Shown here: positions 33,559 through 33,610 of the stretch, one piece after another
How the letters are laid out: the number at the start of each line of letters is the position of its first letter
How positions within the stretch are numbered: position 1 is the stretch's first letter
Assembly (NCBI GenBank): GCA_022837485.1
Contig: JALHHH010000040.1
Span: 1 to 33,610, forward strand
DNA: 33,610 bases
Reading direction: 5' to 3'
DNA from: Bacteroidales bacterium
GTDB taxonomy: Bacteria > Bacteroidota > Bacteroidia > Bacteroidales > Lentimicrobiaceae
Made by a program: the position numbers and the translations under genes
Notes under the pieces: model-generated
Database searches by the model: none
What the model was told of the DNA's origin: nothing
The model's input: only the letters and a program-made list of their open reading frames with translations

Positions 33559-33610
33559 GCAGGGAGGGGAGCTAATCTGCCTTAAGATGCAGAAAACGCA
33601 AAGGAGGCTG

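Noticed and set aside
1..33610. CRISPR arrays, insertion sequences, prophage or integrase attachment sites
   Set aside because: No regularly spaced repeats, transposase or integrase frames, or direct repeats flanking the tRNAs were seen.

Overview
The window looks like chromosomal DNA from a member of the Bacteroidota, most likely a Bacteroidales/Marinilabiliales-type anaerobe or facultative anaerobe. The evidence is two proteins ending in type IX secretion (T9SS) sorting domains, several promoters with the Bacteroidota -7 box TAnnTTTG (some also with a -33 TTG box), near absence of Shine-Dalgarno sites, and families typical of the phylum (DUF3127, DUF4301, DUF1684, DUF4369/DUF5106 thioredoxin-like proteins, a TPR-histidine kinase with signal peptide). 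I see no phage, transposon, IS or CRISPR. All family names come from reading the proteins; no search was run.

Layout. 1-2.3 kb: an isolated 97-codon gene matching only the C-terminal end of phosphoserine aminotransferase (SerC), with its own promoter and terminator, then a compact aat - guaD - DUF3127 cluster. 2.4-5.3 kb (minus): a PflA/PflX-like radical SAM protein followed one base later by a TPR-containing sensor kinase that appears to start at TTG. 5.3-6.05 kb is a long intergenic region ending in a good promoter and a 5'-UTR hairpin for a secreted beta-helix T9SS protein (6.05-7.65 kb).

7.9-15.5 kb is the most coherent block: a ROK-family regulator, an SSS sodium/sugar symporter, a sugar-1-phosphate nucleotidyltransferase, a NahK-like N-acetylhexosamine 1-kinase and a GH20 beta-N-acetylhexosaminidase, closed by a strong terminator. 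Together they suggest release and uptake of GlcNAc/GalNAc, phosphorylation at C1 and direct conversion to a nucleotide sugar, with no NagA/NagB genes present. A convergent T9SS-sorted esterase follows, then a decayed stretch (16.8-17.6 kb) with remnants of an Ig-like surface protein.

17.6-22.8 kb: a divergent TrmA/RumA-type RNA uracil methyltransferase (minus), then TrkH, a KdpD-like kinase lacking the usual N-terminal KdpD/Usp half, and a KdpE-like regulator. This suggests a Kdp-type two-component system attached to a Trk-type K+ channel subunit. Two tandem tRNA-Leu genes (CAG and GAG; minus) have a recognisable promoter and terminator. After them comes a nicotinamide-riboside-kinase-like gene broken by a +1 shift in a T run.

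23.9-33.6 kb: a CaCA-type Ca2+/Na+ antiporter, a DUF4301 + DUF1858 pair, pdxH (minus), DUF1684 and outer-membrane barrel proteins, a membrane coiled-coil protein (minus) whose last ~35 codons lie in another frame, a secreted thioredoxin-fold protein, and an MFS sugar transporter of the sucrose/SLC45 type. Two single-base frame disruptions in one window mean that either real decay or sequence error should be considered.
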